Shown one piece after another: positions 8,567 through 19,481 of a DNA stretch of 36,980 bases. The DNA is from Nitrosomonadales bacterium (lineage in GTDB: Bacteria > Pseudomonadota > Gammaproteobacteria > Burkholderiales > SG8-39): assembly GCA_005240145.1 (NCBI GenBank), contig SBAS01000066.1:1-36980 (forward strand). Direction: 5' to 3'. The first letter of the stretch is position 1. Each line of letters starts with the position of its first letter. A program made the translations under genes and the position numbers. The notes under the pieces are model-generated. The model ran no database searches. It had not been told where the DNA came from and was given only the letters and a program-made list of their open reading frames with translations.

Positions 8567-9457
8567 TTAATCCGGGAAGACACCGGTGGAGAGGTAGCGG
8601 TCGCCGCGGTCGCAGATGATGGTGACGATGACCGCGTCTTTCAGCTCGCCCGCAATGCGCAGCGCCACTGCGGTGGCGCCGCCGGAGGAAATGCCGGCGA
8701 AGATGCCCTCCTCGCGCGCGAGGCGCCGCGCCATTTCCTCGGCGTCGGCCTGGTTGACGTATTCGAGCCGGTCAACGCGGGCCTTGTCGTAGATCTTCGG
8801 CAGGTAGGCCTCGGGCCATTTGCGGATGCCCGGAATCTGCGAGCCCTCTTCGGGCTGGCAGCCGATGATCTGGATCTTCGGGTTCTTCTCCTTGAAGAAG
8901 CGCGAGCAGCCCATGATGGTGCCGGTGGTGCCCATGGAAGAGACGAAGTGCGTGATCCTGCCGCCGGTGTCGCGCCAGATCTCCGGGCCGGTGGTCTCGT
9001 AGTGCGCGAGCGGATTGTCCGGATTGGCGAACTGGTCGAGCATGATGCCTTTCTTTTCCTTCACCATCTTCTCGGCCAGGTCGCGCGCCGCTTCCATGCC
9101 GCCCTTTTGCGGCGTGAGGATGATTTCGGCGCCGAAGGCGCGCATGGTCTGGCGGCGCTCGACCGACAGGTGCTCCGGCATGATCAGCACCATGCGCAGC
9201 CCCTTGATCGCCGCCGCCATGGCAAGGCCGATACCGGTGTTGCCGGAAGTGGGCTCGATGAGGGTGTCGCCGGGCTTGATCGTGCCGCGCTCCAGCGCGC
9301 GCCGGATCATCGAGATCGCAGGCCGGTCCTTGACCGAGCCTGCCGGGTTGTCGCCTTCGAGCTTTACGAGGATGACGTTGCCGTTCTTTCCGTCAACCAG
9401 GCGCTGCAGCCGCACCAGGGGCGTGTTGCCGATGAAATCTTCGATCGTTTTGTTCAT
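8567..9457 (-). CDS. cysM: Cysteine synthase B (O-acetylserine sulfhydrylase B)
   Basis: A 296-aa PLP enzyme of fold type II. The Schiff-base lysine is in [10 protein letters not shown], the substrate loop is [12 protein letters not shown], and the phosphate-binding region is [10 protein letters not shown]. The length and the C-terminal [13 protein letters not shown] region favour CysM over CysK. It makes cysteine from O-acetylserine and sulfide or thiosulfate in the cytoplasm. The start overlaps the hldD stop by 4 nt (ATGA), so it is the last gene of the heptose/LPS gene string before the palindrome at 8520-8564. Confidence 0.95.
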   Translation of the reverse strand: MNKTIEDFIGNTPLVRLQRLVDGKNGNVILVKLEGDNPAGSVKDRPAISMIRRALERGTIKPGDTLIEPTSGNTGIGLAMAAAIKGLRMVLIMPEHLSVERRQTMRAFGAEIILTPQKGGMEAARDLAEKMVKEKKGIMLDQFANPDNPLAHYETTGPEIWRDTGGRITHFVSSMGTTGTIMGCSRFFKEKNPKIQIIGCQPEEGSQIPGIRKWPEAYLPKIYDKARVDRLEYVNQADAEEMARRLAREEGIFAGISSGGATAVALRIAGELKDAVIVTIICDRGDRYLSTGVFPD

Positions 9458-10434
9458 GATTTGAGAAGTTCGCGCACGTAGTCGGCGACGCCCGCTTCGA
9501 CCGCGCGGAAGCCGCCCTCGTAACCCGCCTCGCGCAGCCGCGAGAGGTCGGCCTGGGTATAGCTCTGGTACTTGCCGACCAGCTGGGGAGGGAACGGGAT
9601 GTATTCGATGAAATTCTTCTCGACCAGTTCCGCGACGGAGAATTCCGAACCGTTCACCGTGTTGATCACGGCGGCGGCGACGTCGTTGAAGGTCTGCGCG
9701 CGCCCGGTGCCGCAGTTGAAAATTCCCGAAACGGCGCGGTTTTCCAGCAGCCAGAGGTTCACGCTCATGGCGTCGTCGACGTGCACAAAATCGCGCTGCT
9801 GCGCGCCGTCCTCATAACCGTCCGAACCGACGAAGAGCTTGACGCGGCCCTCGGCGCGGAATTGCTCGAAGGCGTGGAAGGCGACCGAGGCCATGCGCCC
9901 CTTGTGCGCCTCGTTTGGCCCGTAAACGTTGAAGTAACGCAGGCCGGCGACCTGGGCGGTGCCGCCTTCGATTCTTTTCCTTACATACTGGTCAAACAGG
10001 AATTTCGAGTACGCGTAGACGTTCAGCGGGTCTTCGTTCTCGCGCGCCTCGCCGAATTCCTTGCCGGGACCGTATACCGCCGCAGACGATGCATAGATAA
10101 ACGGCACTGCCTCGTCCTGGCACCAGTCGAACAGCGCCTTGGAGTACGCGTAGTTGTTCTCCATCATGTAGCGGCCGTCGGTTTCCATCGTGTCCGAGCA
10201 GGCGCCCTGGTGCAGGATCGCCTCGATGCCGCCGTCGAGCCGGCCGGTTTCGAGCTGGGAGAGGAACTCGCGCTTGTCGAGGTAGTCCTCGATCTCGATG
10301 CCGGCGAGGTTCTTCGCCTTGGCGCCGTTCTCGAGGTCGTCCACCGCCAGGACCTCGCTGATGCCGGCGTGGTTGAGCCCCGCGACCAGCCGCGAACCGA
10401 TGAATCCTGCCGCACCTGTGACGACGTAGGACAT
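9454..10434 (-). CDS. hldD: ADP-L-glycero-D-manno-heptose 6-epimerase
   Basis: A 326-aa extended SDR epimerase. The NAD(P) motif is [12 protein letters not shown], the catalytic Ser region is [11 protein letters not shown], and the catalytic Tyr-Lys pair is in [15 protein letters not shown]. HldD-specific landmarks are [18 protein letters not shown] and [17 protein letters not shown]. It converts ADP-D-glycero- to ADP-L-glycero-manno-heptose for the LPS inner core. It starts 2 nt after the rfaE1 stop and its stop overlaps the cysM start, so it is part of the same co-translated series. Confidence 0.96.
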   Translation of the reverse strand: MSYVVTGAAGFIGSRLVAGLNHAGISEVLAVDDLENGAKAKNLAGIEIEDYLDKREFLSQLETGRLDGGIEAILHQGACSDTMETDGRYMMENNYAYSKALFDWCQDEAVPFIYASSAAVYGPGKEFGEARENEDPLNVYAYSKFLFDQYVRKRIEGGTAQVAGLRYFNVYGPNEAHKGRMASVAFHAFEQFRAEGRVKLFVGSDGYEDGAQQRDFVHVDDAMSVNLWLLENRAVSGIFNCGTGRAQTFNDVAAAVINTVNGSEFSVAELVEKNFIEYIPFPPQLVGKYQSYTQADLSRLREAGYEGGFRAVEAGVADYVRELLKS

Positions 10435-10436
10435 GG

Positions 10437-11381
10437 TCAGGCGAAGAGTTCTTTCCTGCTGATCGCCGCGGTGCCGACCTTCCCCACCACGATGCCGCCG
10501 GCGCGGTTGGCCAGCCGCACCGCCTGCTCCAGCCGCGCGCCTGCCGCCAGCATGGTGCCGAGCGTGGCGATCACGGTGTCGCCGGCACCGCTCACATCGT
10601 AGACTTCCCGTTCCTCGCTCTTGACGTGTACTGCGCCACCCGCCGTGTAGAGCGTCACCCCATCCTTGCCGCGCGTCAGCAGCAGCGCCTGCAACGCGAG
10701 CTTCTTGCGCAGCCGCTGCGCCCGGCGCTCGAGGTCGGCCTCGCTTTTCCAGCGGCCGACCACTTCGCGCAGCTCGGCCTGGTTCGGCGTCACGACGTGG
10801 GCGCCCTTGTAGCGCGAGTAGTCGTCGCCCTTGGGATCGACCAGCACCTGCTTTCCGGCTTCGCGCGCGAGCCGGATCATGCGCGCGATGTGCGTCAGCC
10901 CGCCCTTGCCGTAGTCCGACAGGATCACCACCTCGCAGGCCGGCAGCGCCTGGCTGAAGTCGGCGAGCTTGGAAGCGAGCACCTCGCGCGAGGGCTGCGT
11001 TTCGAAATCCAGCCGCAGCAGCTGCTGCTGGCGCGCGACGACGCGCAGTTTCACCGTGGTGCGGATTTTCGGGTCGCGGTGAAAGCTCCCCTGGATGCCC
11101 TTCTCGCGCACCAGCTTCACCAGCAGCTCGCCGTTCTCGTCGCGGCCGATGACCGACAGCAACTGGGTGCGCGCGCCCAGCGCCGCGCAGTTGTGCGCGA
11201 CGTTGGCGGCGGCGCCAAGGCGCGCCTCTTCCCGGACGATCAGCACCACCGGCACCGGCGCCTCGGGCGAAATGCGCGAGGCATCGCCGAACCAGTAACG
11301 ATCGAGCATGACGTCGCCGACCACGAGCACGCGCGCCTTCTTCGTGTCAGGAACGCGCTTGCGCGTTGGGAGGGTTTTCAC
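10437..11381 (-). CDS. rfaE1: D-glycero-beta-D-manno-heptose-7-phosphate kinase (RfaE domain I, stand-alone)
   Basis: A 314-aa PfkB-family kinase. It has the N-terminal [21 protein letters not shown] block characteristic of the HldE kinase domain, [14 protein letters not shown], the sugar-binding SDYGKGG and the C-terminal anion-hole/catalytic motif [13 protein letters not shown]. The adenylyltransferase domain II found in fused HldE is absent, as is usual in betaproteobacteria, so a separate rfaE2 gene is expected elsewhere. The start is GTG at 11381, overlapping the ugd stop by 4 nt (GTGA). Confidence 0.94.
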   Translation of the reverse strand: MKTLPTRKRVPDTKKARVLVVGDVMLDRYWFGDASRISPEAPVPVVLIVREEARLGAAANVAHNCAALGARTQLLSVIGRDENGELLVKLVREKGIQGSFHRDPKIRTTVKLRVVARQQQLLRLDFETQPSREVLASKLADFSQALPACEVVILSDYGKGGLTHIARMIRLAREAGKQVLVDPKGDDYSRYKGAHVVTPNQAELREVVGRWKSEADLERRAQRLRKKLALQALLLTRGKDGVTLYTAGGAVHVKSEEREVYDVSGAGDTVIATLGTMLAAGARLEQAVRLANRAGGIVVGKVGTAAISRKELFA

Positions 11382-12682
11382 TGCTTCCTGCCGATGGGGA
11401 AATACTCGAATCCGAGCGCGCGCACCATCGCCGGATCGTACAGGTTCCTGCCGTCGAATATCGCTGCCGTCTTCAGGGTTTGCTTCAGGGCGGAAAAATC
11501 AGGCGACCTGAATTCAGCCCACTCGGTAACGATGGCGAGCGCGTCGCAGTCTTTCAGGGACTGCGCCGCCGAACTCGCCATTTCGACGCCGGCAAGTTCA
11601 GGCCTTGCCACGGGGTCGTAGGCGCAAACCTGCGCCCCCGCTGCGAGGAGATCGGCGATCAGGGTCAGGCTGGGCGCCTCGCGCATGTCGTCGGTATTGG
11701 GCTTGAAGGCGAGGCCCCAGACGGCGAAGCGGCGCCCCTTCAGGTCCTTGCCGAAGCGCGCCTTGATCTTGTCGCCGAGGACGTGCTTCTGCGCTTCGTT
11801 GGCCTGCGCCACCGCGGCCATCACGCGCAGCGGCTGCCCGGCCTCCGCCCCGATGCGCTGCAGCGCCGTCACGTCCTTCGGAAAGCAGGAGCCGCCGAAA
11901 CCGGCGCCGGGGTAGAGGAAATGCGTGCCGATGCGCGGATCCGCGCCGATGCCGCGGCGCACTTCCTCGATATCGGCGTCGAGGGCCTCGGCGAGGTTGG
12001 CCAGTTCGTTCATGAACGAGATGCGCGTCGCGAGCATGGCGTTGGCGGCGTACTTGGCCAGTTCGGCCGAGCGCACGCTCATGAGCATCAGCCGGTCATG
12101 GTTGCGCTGGAACGGCGCGTAGAGCTCGCGCAGCAATGCGCTCGCGCGCTCCTCGCCCGAGCCGACGATGATGCGGTCGGGCCGCATGAAGTCCTCCACC
12201 GCCGCGCCTTCCTTGAGGAACTCGGGATTCGAGACCACGCTGAAAGGGATCTGCTTGTCCCGTTTTTTAAGTTCTTTTTGTATTTCTTCCTTAACTTTAT
12301 CTGCCGTCCCTACAGGAACCGTGGACTTATTGACCACGACCCGGTAGTCGTCCATGTGCCGGCCAATGGAGCGCGCCGCATCCAGCACGTGCTTCAGGTC
12401 CGCCGAGCCGTCTTCTCCGGGCGGCGTGCCGACTGCGATCAGCTGCAGCACGCCATGCGCCACGCCCGCAGCGATATCGGTCGAAAAGCGCAGGCGCCCC
12501 GATTCGCGATTGCGCCGCACGATCGGTTCCAGGCCCGGTTCGTAGATCGGGATTTTCCCGGCCTCGAGCGAGCGCACTTTGGCGGCATCGACGTCCAGGC
12601 ACAGCACCTGGTTGCCCATGTCCGCAAGGCAGGCGCCGGAAACCAGGCCCACGTAGCCCGTGCCGATGACCGTTATATTCAT
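11378..12682 (-). CDS. ugd: UDP-glucose 6-dehydrogenase
   Basis: A 434-aa protein with N-terminal Rossmann motif [21 protein letters not shown], the central [21 protein letters not shown] segment, and the catalytic cysteine in [16 protein letters not shown]. The C-terminal UDP-binding domain contains [17 protein letters not shown]. It oxidises UDP-glucose to UDP-glucuronate for capsule, exopolysaccharide or lipid A modification. The ATG at 12682 overlaps the lapB stop by 4 nt and begins right at the family N-terminus, so longer upstream readings are rejected. Codons at about 12250-12312 ([16 protein letters not shown]) are strikingly AT-rich. Confidence 0.96.
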   Translation of the reverse strand: MNITVIGTGYVGLVSGACLADMGNQVLCLDVDAAKVRSLEAGKIPIYEPGLEPIVRRNRESGRLRFSTDIAAGVAHGVLQLIAVGTPPGEDGSADLKHVLDAARSIGRHMDDYRVVVNKSTVPVGTADKVKEEIQKELKKRDKQIPFSVVSNPEFLKEGAAVEDFMRPDRIIVGSGEERASALLRELYAPFQRNHDRLMLMSVRSAELAKYAANAMLATRISFMNELANLAEALDADIEEVRRGIGADPRIGTHFLYPGAGFGGSCFPKDVTALQRIGAEAGQPLRVMAAVAQANEAQKHVLGDKIKARFGKDLKGRRFAVWGLAFKPNTDDMREAPSLTLIADLLAAGAQVCAYDPVARPELAGVEMASSAAQSLKDCDALAIVTEWAEFRSPDFSALKQTLKTAAIFDGRNLYDPAMVRALGFEYFPIGRKQ

Positions 12683-13878
12683 GGCGCCAGGTCGAACTCT
12701 TCGCTGCGCCGCGGCGGGTAGGTTTCCCAGCCGCCGCAGGCCGGGCACAGCCAGTGGAACTGGCGCGCCTTGAAACCGCAGTTCTCGCAGCGGTAGCGCG
12801 CGAGGCGCCGCGTGTGACTGTGTACGAGGTTGCGCACCAGTTCGAGGTCGCGCCGGCGCTCCGGGTTGGCCGCGCCGACGATCTGCGCCTCGAGCAGGCG
12901 GTCCAGGCCCAGCAGCGTCGGATTGCGGCGCAATTCGTCGCGCACCAGCTTGTAGGCGGCCTCGGCGCCCTTGGATTCGAGCGTCGACTGGAACACCGCG
13001 TCGAGCAGGTCGAGCGACGGATAGCGCTCGAGGTAGCCGGTGAGCAGCGTGAGGCCCTCCTCGAGCCGCCCCGCCTCGCGGTGCGCCTCGAGCAGGCGCT
13101 GCGCCACGAGCGCGAGGAACGCGGGGTTCTGCGCCTCGATGCGCTTCCAGTGCCCGATGGCGCGGTCCACGCTGCCGTGGGCGCGCTCCAGGTCGCCCAG
13201 CTGCAGGCTGGCACGCACGCTCTTGCGGTTCGCCTCGAGCGCCGCTTCGAGGTGGCGGCGCGCCGTATCGGGACGCGAATGCGTCGCCTCTGTCACGGCA
13301 AGCTCGCAGAGGAAATGCGAACTCTGGCGCGCGTGCGACTGCCCGGTTTCGGTTTCCAGCCGTTTGGCCATGGCGACCGCCTTGTTCCATTCCTTTTCCT
13401 GCTGGAAGATGTCGAGCAGGAAACGTCGCGCCTCGCCTGCCTGCGGGCCGCCCGCCGCCTGCGGCGGTGCCTCGGCGAGCTTCTGGAAAACCTCCTCCGC
13501 GCGATCGAGGATGCCGGCCTTCAGGTAATCCTGGCCAAGTTCGAACACCGCCGCGGCGCGCTGCTCGGGGGCGAGGTCGGCGCGCTCGAGCAGGTGCTGG
13601 TGCATGCGGATGGCGCGGTCATACTCGCCGCGCCGCCGGAACAGGCTGCCGAGAGCGAAATGCAGCTCGACCGTTTCCGGGTCCACCTTGACCACCTCGA
13701 TGAAGGCCTCGATCGCCTTGTCGGGCTGCTCGTTGAGCAGGAAGTTGAGCCCCTTGAAGTAGGACGTCGGCAGCGCGCGAGAATCCTTCACCAGGTGCTT
13801 GATGTCGATGCGCGCGGCGAGCCAGCCCAGGCCGAAGAAAATCGGCAAGCCGAGCAGCCACCAGTACTCGAGCTCCAT
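12679..13878 (-). CDS. lapB: Lipopolysaccharide assembly protein LapB
   Basis: A 399-aa protein with an N-terminal membrane anchor (about 5-22, [20 protein letters not shown]), then a long array of TPR-like helical repeats starting near [23 protein letters not shown]-terminal rubredoxin-like metal knuckle is formed by the CENC and CPAC pairs. This is the LapB/YciM layout. In E. coli LapB presents LpxC to FtsH and so limits lipid A synthesis. It overlaps lapA by 1 nt and ugd by 4 nt. Being upstream of LPS heptose genes fits an envelope role. Confidence 0.95.
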   Translation of the reverse strand: MELEYWWLLGLPIFFGLGWLAARIDIKHLVKDSRALPTSYFKGLNFLLNEQPDKAIEAFIEVVKVDPETVELHFALGSLFRRRGEYDRAIRMHQHLLERADLAPEQRAAAVFELGQDYLKAGILDRAEEVFQKLAEAPPQAAGGPQAGEARRFLLDIFQQEKEWNKAVAMAKRLETETGQSHARQSSHFLCELAVTEATHSRPDTARRHLEAALEANRKSVRASLQLGDLERAHGSVDRAIGHWKRIEAQNPAFLALVAQRLLEAHREAGRLEEGLTLLTGYLERYPSLDLLDAVFQSTLESKGAEAAYKLVRDELRRNPTLLGLDRLLEAQIVGAANPERRRDLELVRNLVHSHTRRLARYRCENCGFKARQFHWLCPACGGWETYPPRRSEEFDLAP

Positions 13879-14171
13879 CAGCCTTCCGCCGCCGGGGGTT
13901 GCGAGGCGACCCCGCTGTCGACCCCCGCCCGGGAGGACTCGGCGCGCCGCAGCCGCGCGATCTCCCGGCGCTGCGCAAGAAAGCTGCCGAGCATGGCGAC
14001 GAGGCCCAGCACCGCGCCGGCGGCGAAAAACGCGAGCAGCAGCGCCGCGAGCGGCGCCTGCCAGGCGAGGTCGAAATAGAAGCGCAGCGTGACCGGGTCG
14101 GTGTTGCGCGCCGCGAGGGCGAGCAGGACGACGAACAGGGCGAAACGGATCGCCCAGGCAAGGTATCTCAT
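13878..14171 (-). CDS. lapA: Lipopolysaccharide assembly protein LapA domain protein
   Basis: A 97-aa protein with two hydrophobic segments (about 6-22 and 40-64) joined by the conserved NTDPVTLRFYFDL strand, then a short basic helix AQRREIARLRRAE. This is the LapA/YciS family, the inner-membrane partner of LapB. Its TGA overlaps the lapB ATG by one base (TGATG). The start is 24 nt downstream of ihfB. Confidence 0.92.
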   Translation of the reverse strand: MRYLAWAIRFALFVVLLALAARNTDPVTLRFYFDLAWQAPLAALLLAFFAAGAVLGLVAMLGSFLAQRREIARLRRAESSRAGVDSGVASQPPAAEG

Positions 14172-14195
14172 GTCACCGCCGCGAGAGCGCGGCTG

Positions 14196-14522
14196 TTAGG
14201 ACGCCTGCCGGCGCGGCGGCATGACCATGGTCGCGTCGGGATCGAGCGCGTCGACGCGCTCGCGCAGTTCCTTGCCGGCCTTGAAGTGCGGCACGTACTT
14301 CTCCGGCACGTGCACCTTCTCGCCGGACTTCGGATTGCGCCCGACGCGCGGCGGCCGGTAGTTCAGGCCGAAGCTGCCGAAGCCGCGGATTTCGATGCGA
14401 TGCCCGTTGAGCAGCGCATGCGCCATCGCGTCCAGAATCATCTTCACCGCGTACTCGGCGTCCTTCGCCACCAGCTGCGGGTAGCGCTGCGCCAGCCGCG
14501 CGATCAGTTCCGACTTCGTCAT
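14196..14522 (-). CDS. ihfB: Integration host factor subunit beta
   Basis: A 108-aa HU/IHF-family protein beginning [17 protein letters not shown], with the core [21 protein letters not shown] and the beta-arm [22 protein letters not shown]. The Pro in the arm is the residue that intercalates DNA. It pairs with IHF-alpha (encoded elsewhere) to bend DNA. I chose the ATG at 14522 because GGAGG lies about 11 nt upstream. A longer in-frame reading from 14537 would put that purine-rich run inside the gene. The rpsA-ihfB order is standard in this class. Confidence 0.95.
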   Translation of the reverse strand: MTKSELIARLAQRYPQLVAKDAEYAVKMILDAMAHALLNGHRIEIRGFGSFGLNYRPPRVGRNPKSGEKVHVPEKYVPHFKAGKELRERVDALDPDATMVMPPRRQAS

Positions 14523-14557
14523 GGCGACCCCCTCCATATATCGTCAGGACGGCCCGG

Positions 14558-16303
<1,746 letters not shown>

Positions 16304-16382
16304 GTAGTAAGTTGTAATTACCTTCATATCCGCGGGCTTGCGATCCGCCGCGCGGGTCAAGTTGCAAAATAGGACAACCTTC

Positions 16383-17048
16383 TCAGGCCGTCCCGCCTGG
16401 TCTTTCCGATTGCGTTCTTTCCCGGTACTTCTTCAGCACCCAGTCGACCGCTTCGTCGATCGTCATCTCAGAGGAGTCCAGGGACACCGCATCCACTGCC
16501 GGCTTGAGCGGCGCCACCGCTCGGGCGGCGTCTCGCTTGTCCCGCTCCTCTAGAGCACGGGAAAGGGCCGCGAGATTAGCATGGTTTCCCTTGTCATTCA
16601 ACTGCTTATGCCTGCGCTGGGCGCGCACTTCGGGACTGGCCAGATAGAAGACCTTCAGCACCGCGTCCGGGAAGACGACCGTCCCCATGTCTCGTCCTTC
16701 CGCGACCAGGCCGGGAGGCTTCCGGAACGACCTTTGCCGATCGAGCAGTGCACCCCGCACCGCCGGTATCGAGGCCACTTCGGAGGCCCGGATGCCCACC
16801 GACTCCTCGCGCAGTTTATTCGTAACATCCTGTTTATTAAGATATATAAAACCACCCAGAAATTCGACCTGGAGATTTGCGGCCGTTGCCACCGGATCGA
16901 CCCCTCCAGCCAGTGCGACCAACCTGTAGAGCGCCCCGCTTTCCAGATAGTGGAAGCCCAGCGCCGCGGCGACGCGGCTCGCGATCGTGCCTTTGCCGGA
17001 GGCCGACGGGCCGTCGATGGCGATGACCGGGACTTGAGTATCAGCCAG
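16383..17048 (-). CDS. cmk: Cytidylate kinase with a CTG start
   Basis: In frame from 17048 the protein reads [21 protein letters not shown], with the Walker A P-loop intact. It continues [38 protein letters not shown] and a C-terminal [18 protein letters not shown], giving 221 aa, the normal length for Cmk. It phosphorylates CMP and dCMP. An in-frame TAG lies at 17057-17055. Between it and the P-loop the only near-start codon is CTG (17048-17046), with AAGG 9 nt upstream. The internal TTG at 16922 would remove the P-loop. Either CTG is used or the gene is crippled. cmk is normally next to aroA, but an island intervenes here. Codons around 16805-16880 are unusually AT-rich. Confidence 0.88.
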   Translation of the reverse strand: MADTQVPVIAIDGPSASGKGTIASRVAAALGFHYLESGALYRLVALAGGVDPVATAANLQVEFLGGFIYLNKQDVTNKLREESVGIRASEVASIPAVRGALLDRQRSFRKPPGLVAEGRDMGTVVFPDAVLKVFYLASPEVRAQRRHKQLNDKGNHANLAALSRALEERDKRDAARAVAPLKPAVDAVSLDSSEMTIDEAVDWVLKKYRERTQSERPGGTA

Positions 17049-17071
17049 TGTTGGCTACCTTCGGGCGGGAA

Positions 17072-17272
17072 TTACCTGCGCTTTTGCATGCGCAACGCGT
17101 CGGGATCACCTTCCCAGTGGATCGTTCCGCGCAGCGCCATGATGCTTCCATGAGTCCTGTTTCGGACAAGCAGTCGCAAACCCTCCTCCACCGTGGCGCG
17201 CTTGGTCTTGCAGCCGCTCGCGCGCATCGCCGCCGACAGGAGCCGCTCGTCTACATCGATAGTCGTGTGCAC
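17072..17272 (-). CDS. Orphan VapB-family (DUF2191-like) antitoxin
   Basis: A 66-aa protein starting M(GTG)HTTIDVDERLLSAAMRASG, a ribbon-helix-helix N-terminus, followed by CKTKRATVEEGLRLLVRNR and a toxin-binding tail ending RGTIHWEGDPDALRMQKRR. The tail RG.IHWEGD is typical of VapB antitoxins that pair with PIN toxins. The GTG start at 17272 has GGAGG 7 nt upstream. A VapC should follow immediately, but cmk begins 23 nt downstream, so the toxin is missing. It may still bind DNA, and its promoter may now drive cmk (inference). Confidence 0.8.
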   Translation of the reverse strand: MHTTIDVDERLLSAAMRASGCKTKRATVEEGLRLLVRNRTHGSIMALRGTIHWEGDPDALRMQKRR

Positions 17273-17332
17273 TGATGCGCCTCCGCCATGTAACAGCATC
17301 CCATAGTACACATTCGGCTGGTCGCCGGCAGA

Positions 17333-17349
17333 ATCAGATACGATCTGAT
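17333..17349. promoter_or_regulatory. Inverted repeat, candidate operator of the phd-vapC operon
   Basis: ATCAGAT and ATCTGAT form a perfect 7-bp inverted repeat around ACG, ending 11 nt before the phd ATG and lying between the divergent vapB and phd genes. Phd/YefM antitoxins usually repress their own promoters by binding such palindromes. The position is right, but the function is inferred. Confidence 0.45.
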
Positions 17350-17360
17350 ATCCTGCACCC

Positions 17361-17636
17361 ATGAAAACCCTGAGCGTCACGGAGGTTGCGCGGAACTTCA
17401 GCGCCGTGCTCGACGGCGTCGAGCGCGAGCAGGAGGAGGTCATGCTGGTGCGCAACCGCCGGCAGATCGCGCGCCTGATCCCGGAGCCGCCGGCGCAGAC
17501 CGCCCTCGAAGTCCTCGGTGATCTGTACCGCACGCTCGATGAAGGTACCGCCGACGCTCTCGCCGCGGCGATTGCCAGGGGGAGGAAGGGAAAGGCGGGC
17601 ACGCTCGGTGAGTTGCGTGATCCGTGGGCTTCCTGA
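17361..17636 (+). CDS. Phd/YefM-type antitoxin
   Basis: A 91-aa protein with the Phd/YefM N-terminal fold (MKTLSVTEVARNFSAVLDGVE, then EEVMLVRNRRQIARLIP). Its variable C-terminal tail would neutralise the toxin. It overlaps the next gene by 13 nt, a usual arrangement for an antitoxin-toxin pair in which the antitoxin is made first. It probably binds the inverted repeat just upstream to autorepress. Phd-type antitoxins are often paired with PIN toxins, so the mixed family names are not unusual. Confidence 0.88.
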   Translation: MKTLSVTEVARNFSAVLDGVEREQEEVMLVRNRRQIARLIPEPPAQTALEVLGDLYRTLDEGTADALAAAIARGRKGKAGTLGELRDPWAS

Positions 17637-18037
17637 TCGATACCAACATCTGGATCGCCATCGAGCGGGGCCGCTTGAGCGCCGCTGACATTCACGCCGT
17701 CACCCGCCAGTCGCCGGTCTACCTTTCGCCGGTCAACCTCGCGGAGATCCGCTTCGGCATCGACCTGATGGCCGATGCAAAGCAGAAAACCAAGGCAATG
17801 GCGATGCTGCGCCGGATGCGGCGCAAGCCGCTGCTGCGCATCGGCGCCGAAACCGCGGAGGTGTTCGGCGCACTCGCGGCGCGGTTGGCAAAGTCCGGCC
17901 GCGGTCCGGACTTCCGCGTCCAGGACCTCTGGCTGGCCGCGCAGGCGATCGAGCGCAAGTTCACGTTACTGACGGCCAATGCGAGGGATTTCAAGGACGT
18001 GCCGGGATTGAAATTCCTGGCGGTAGAAGGCGTTTGA
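17624..18037 (+). CDS. vapC: VapC-type PIN-domain ribonuclease toxin
   Basis: A 137-aa protein with the acidic PIN motifs in order: the first Asp in FLIDTNIWIA, the Glu in NLAEIRFGID, the Asp in VQDLWLAAQA, and the C-terminal TANARDF block. All residues needed for metal-dependent RNase activity appear present, so the toxin should be active. VapC toxins typically cut initiator tRNA or 23S rRNA. The start is GTG at 17624, inside the antitoxin gene. Only 4 nt separate its stop from the broken ABC substrate-binding gene. Confidence 0.9.
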   Translation: MGFLIDTNIWIAIERGRLSAADIHAVTRQSPVYLSPVNLAEIRFGIDLMADAKQKTKAMAMLRRMRRKPLLRIGAETAEVFGALAARLAKSGRGPDFRVQDLWLAAQAIERKFTLLTANARDFKDVPGLKFLAVEGV

Positions 18038-18041
18038 TCGA

Positions 18042-19007
18042 ATGACGACGCGCCGCAAGCTCCTCGCTACGCTCGGCCTGGGCTTTCTCATTTCGCCGGT
18101 CGCTTCCTTTGCCCAGCAGATGCAGAAGGTGCGGCGGATCGGGGTGACGGTCGCGGGTTTCGCGCCGAATCCGTACGTCGAATCCCTGCGTCGCGGTCTG
18201 GCCGATCTCGGCTGGATTGAGGGCCGGAACATCCTGATCGAGGTCCGTTACGCAGAGGGTCGGATGGACCGCTTTCCAACCATGTTGGCGGAGCTCATCG
18301 GCCTGGAGGTGGAACTCATCGTCGCTGGAGGCTCTGCGGACGCGGCCAAGCGGGCGACGAGCACCATACCCATCGTCTTGCCTGCCGTCACTGATCCTGT
18401 AGCCCGTGGCCTGGTCGCGAGTCTGGCTCGAGCCGGCGGCAACATTACAGGGCTATCGCAACTGGATACCGAGACTACCGTGAAGCGGATGGAACTCCTG
18501 AGAGCAATCGTACCGAAGCTGGAAAGGGTGGCCGTGCTCAGCTCAGTCGAGACCCCGGCACAGAGGGACGCCATGGAGAGCGCCGCCCGCGCGTTGGGAC
18601 TCAAACTGTAAACGTTCACCGCACGCCGCGTAGAGGATCTGGACGGTACCTTCCGTGCAACCGCAAACGCTCATTCCGAGGCTCTCATCGTTCTCGCCTC
18701 GGCACTCTTCACTGCCCATCACCGGAAGGTGGTCGATCTCGCCGCGCAGCACCAGCTGGTCGCGGTCTACGAGCACCGAGACTTCGTAGGCGCCGGAGGC
18801 TTGATGTCATACGGTCCCAACTTTGAAGGGCTGTATCGCAGCGCCGCGACGTACGTTGACAAGATCCTCAAGGGGGCGAAACCCGCCGATCTCCCGATCG
18901 AGCAGCCGACGAATGTGGAACTGCTGATCAACATGAAAACCGCCAAGGCACTCGGCATCACGATCCCGCCGTCGGTACTCCTGCGCGCCGACCGTTTGAT
19001 CGAGTAG
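18042..19007 (+). pseudogene. ABC transporter substrate-binding protein interrupted by one in-frame TAA
   Basis: The first part is a twin-Arg-like signal peptide (MTTRRKLLATLGLGFLISPVASFAQQ) followed by VRRIGVTVAGFAPNPYVESL and TIPIVLPAVTDPVARGLVASLARAG, typical of the ABC_sub_bind family. At 18609-18611 the frame meets TAA. The same frame resumes at once with TFTARRVEDLDGTF and runs to 19007, including GLMSYGPNFEGLYRSAATYVDKILKGAKPADLP and the usual C-terminus. A single C-to-T change (CAA to TAA) would explain it, and no frameshift is needed. No permease or ATPase genes accompany it, so it was already an orphan binding protein. Confidence 0.9.
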
Positions 19008-19022
19008 GCGGAGCGAAAGTCG

Positions 19023-19481
19023 TTACGGCTTGGCGTCCTTCGGGCTCTCCAGGCTTTCCAGATCTGCCAGATCCTTGGCGCGCCCGGAGGCGCGCTTGTT
19101 GACGCGGAATTCGTCGAGACCGATGATAGGCAGATCAACGCCGGAGATACTCATGACGACCCTGCGTGCCAGACAGGCATCGAATTCGACGCCGTCGATG
19201 GCAGTCAGGAGGTCGATCCGTGCGGGCGGATAGCCGAGCTGCACGATGGCGCCGGGCTGCAGGAAGTCGTTCCGCGTCAGTCCGAGGCTGCCGAAACCGA
19301 ATCGGGAAAGTACGTCGAGCAATTGCCGAACGTTGTCCTCGCTAGGCCGGATCCAGACGTCGAGGTCGCCCGTATAGCGAGGATGGCCGTGCGCTGCAAG
19401 CGCGTAGCCGCCGACGATCAGGTACTCAACGCCGGTGGAGTTGAGTAACTCGGCAAACTCTTTGAAGTCTTTGTTCAGCAT
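19023..19481 (-). CDS. Nucleotidyltransferase (DUF6036/MNT-like) of a two-gene module
   Basis: A 152-aa protein starting MLNKDFKEFAELLNSTGVEYLIVGG. It has the nucleotidyltransferase core GGYALAAHGHPRYTGDLDVWI, in which the G[GS] and DLDVW acidic residues form the metal site. A later catalytic Asp is in ARIDLLTAIDGVEF. The C-terminal RASGRAKDLADLESL is common in this family. Such proteins resemble antitoxin- or toxin-linked nucleotidyltransferases, but the biochemical target is unknown. The ATG at 19481 is preferred because it starts the recognisable fold. The gene overlaps the small gene upstream by 56 nt. Confidence 0.8.
   Translation of the reverse strand: MLNKDFKEFAELLNSTGVEYLIVGGYALAAHGHPRYTGDLDVWIRPSEDNVRQLLDVLSRFGFGSLGLTRNDFLQPGAIVQLGYPPARIDLLTAIDGVEFDACLARRVVMSISGVDLPIIGLDEFRVNKRASGRAKDLADLESLESPKDAKP

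Noticed and set aside
8520-8570. Intrinsic terminator of cysM
   Set aside because: The T run is on the plus strand only; the minus-strand transcript has no U run after the stem.
11378-13390. A 670-residue fusion of ugd with upstream sequence
   Set aside because: The part above 12682 is only an open alternate frame of lapB; Ugd begins at [12 protein letters not shown] and overlaps the lapB stop by 4 nt.
16383-16922. cmk starting at the internal TTG (16922)
   Set aside because: This would delete the P-loop needed for ATP binding. The frame continues upstream through an intact Walker A motif, so the gene is longer.
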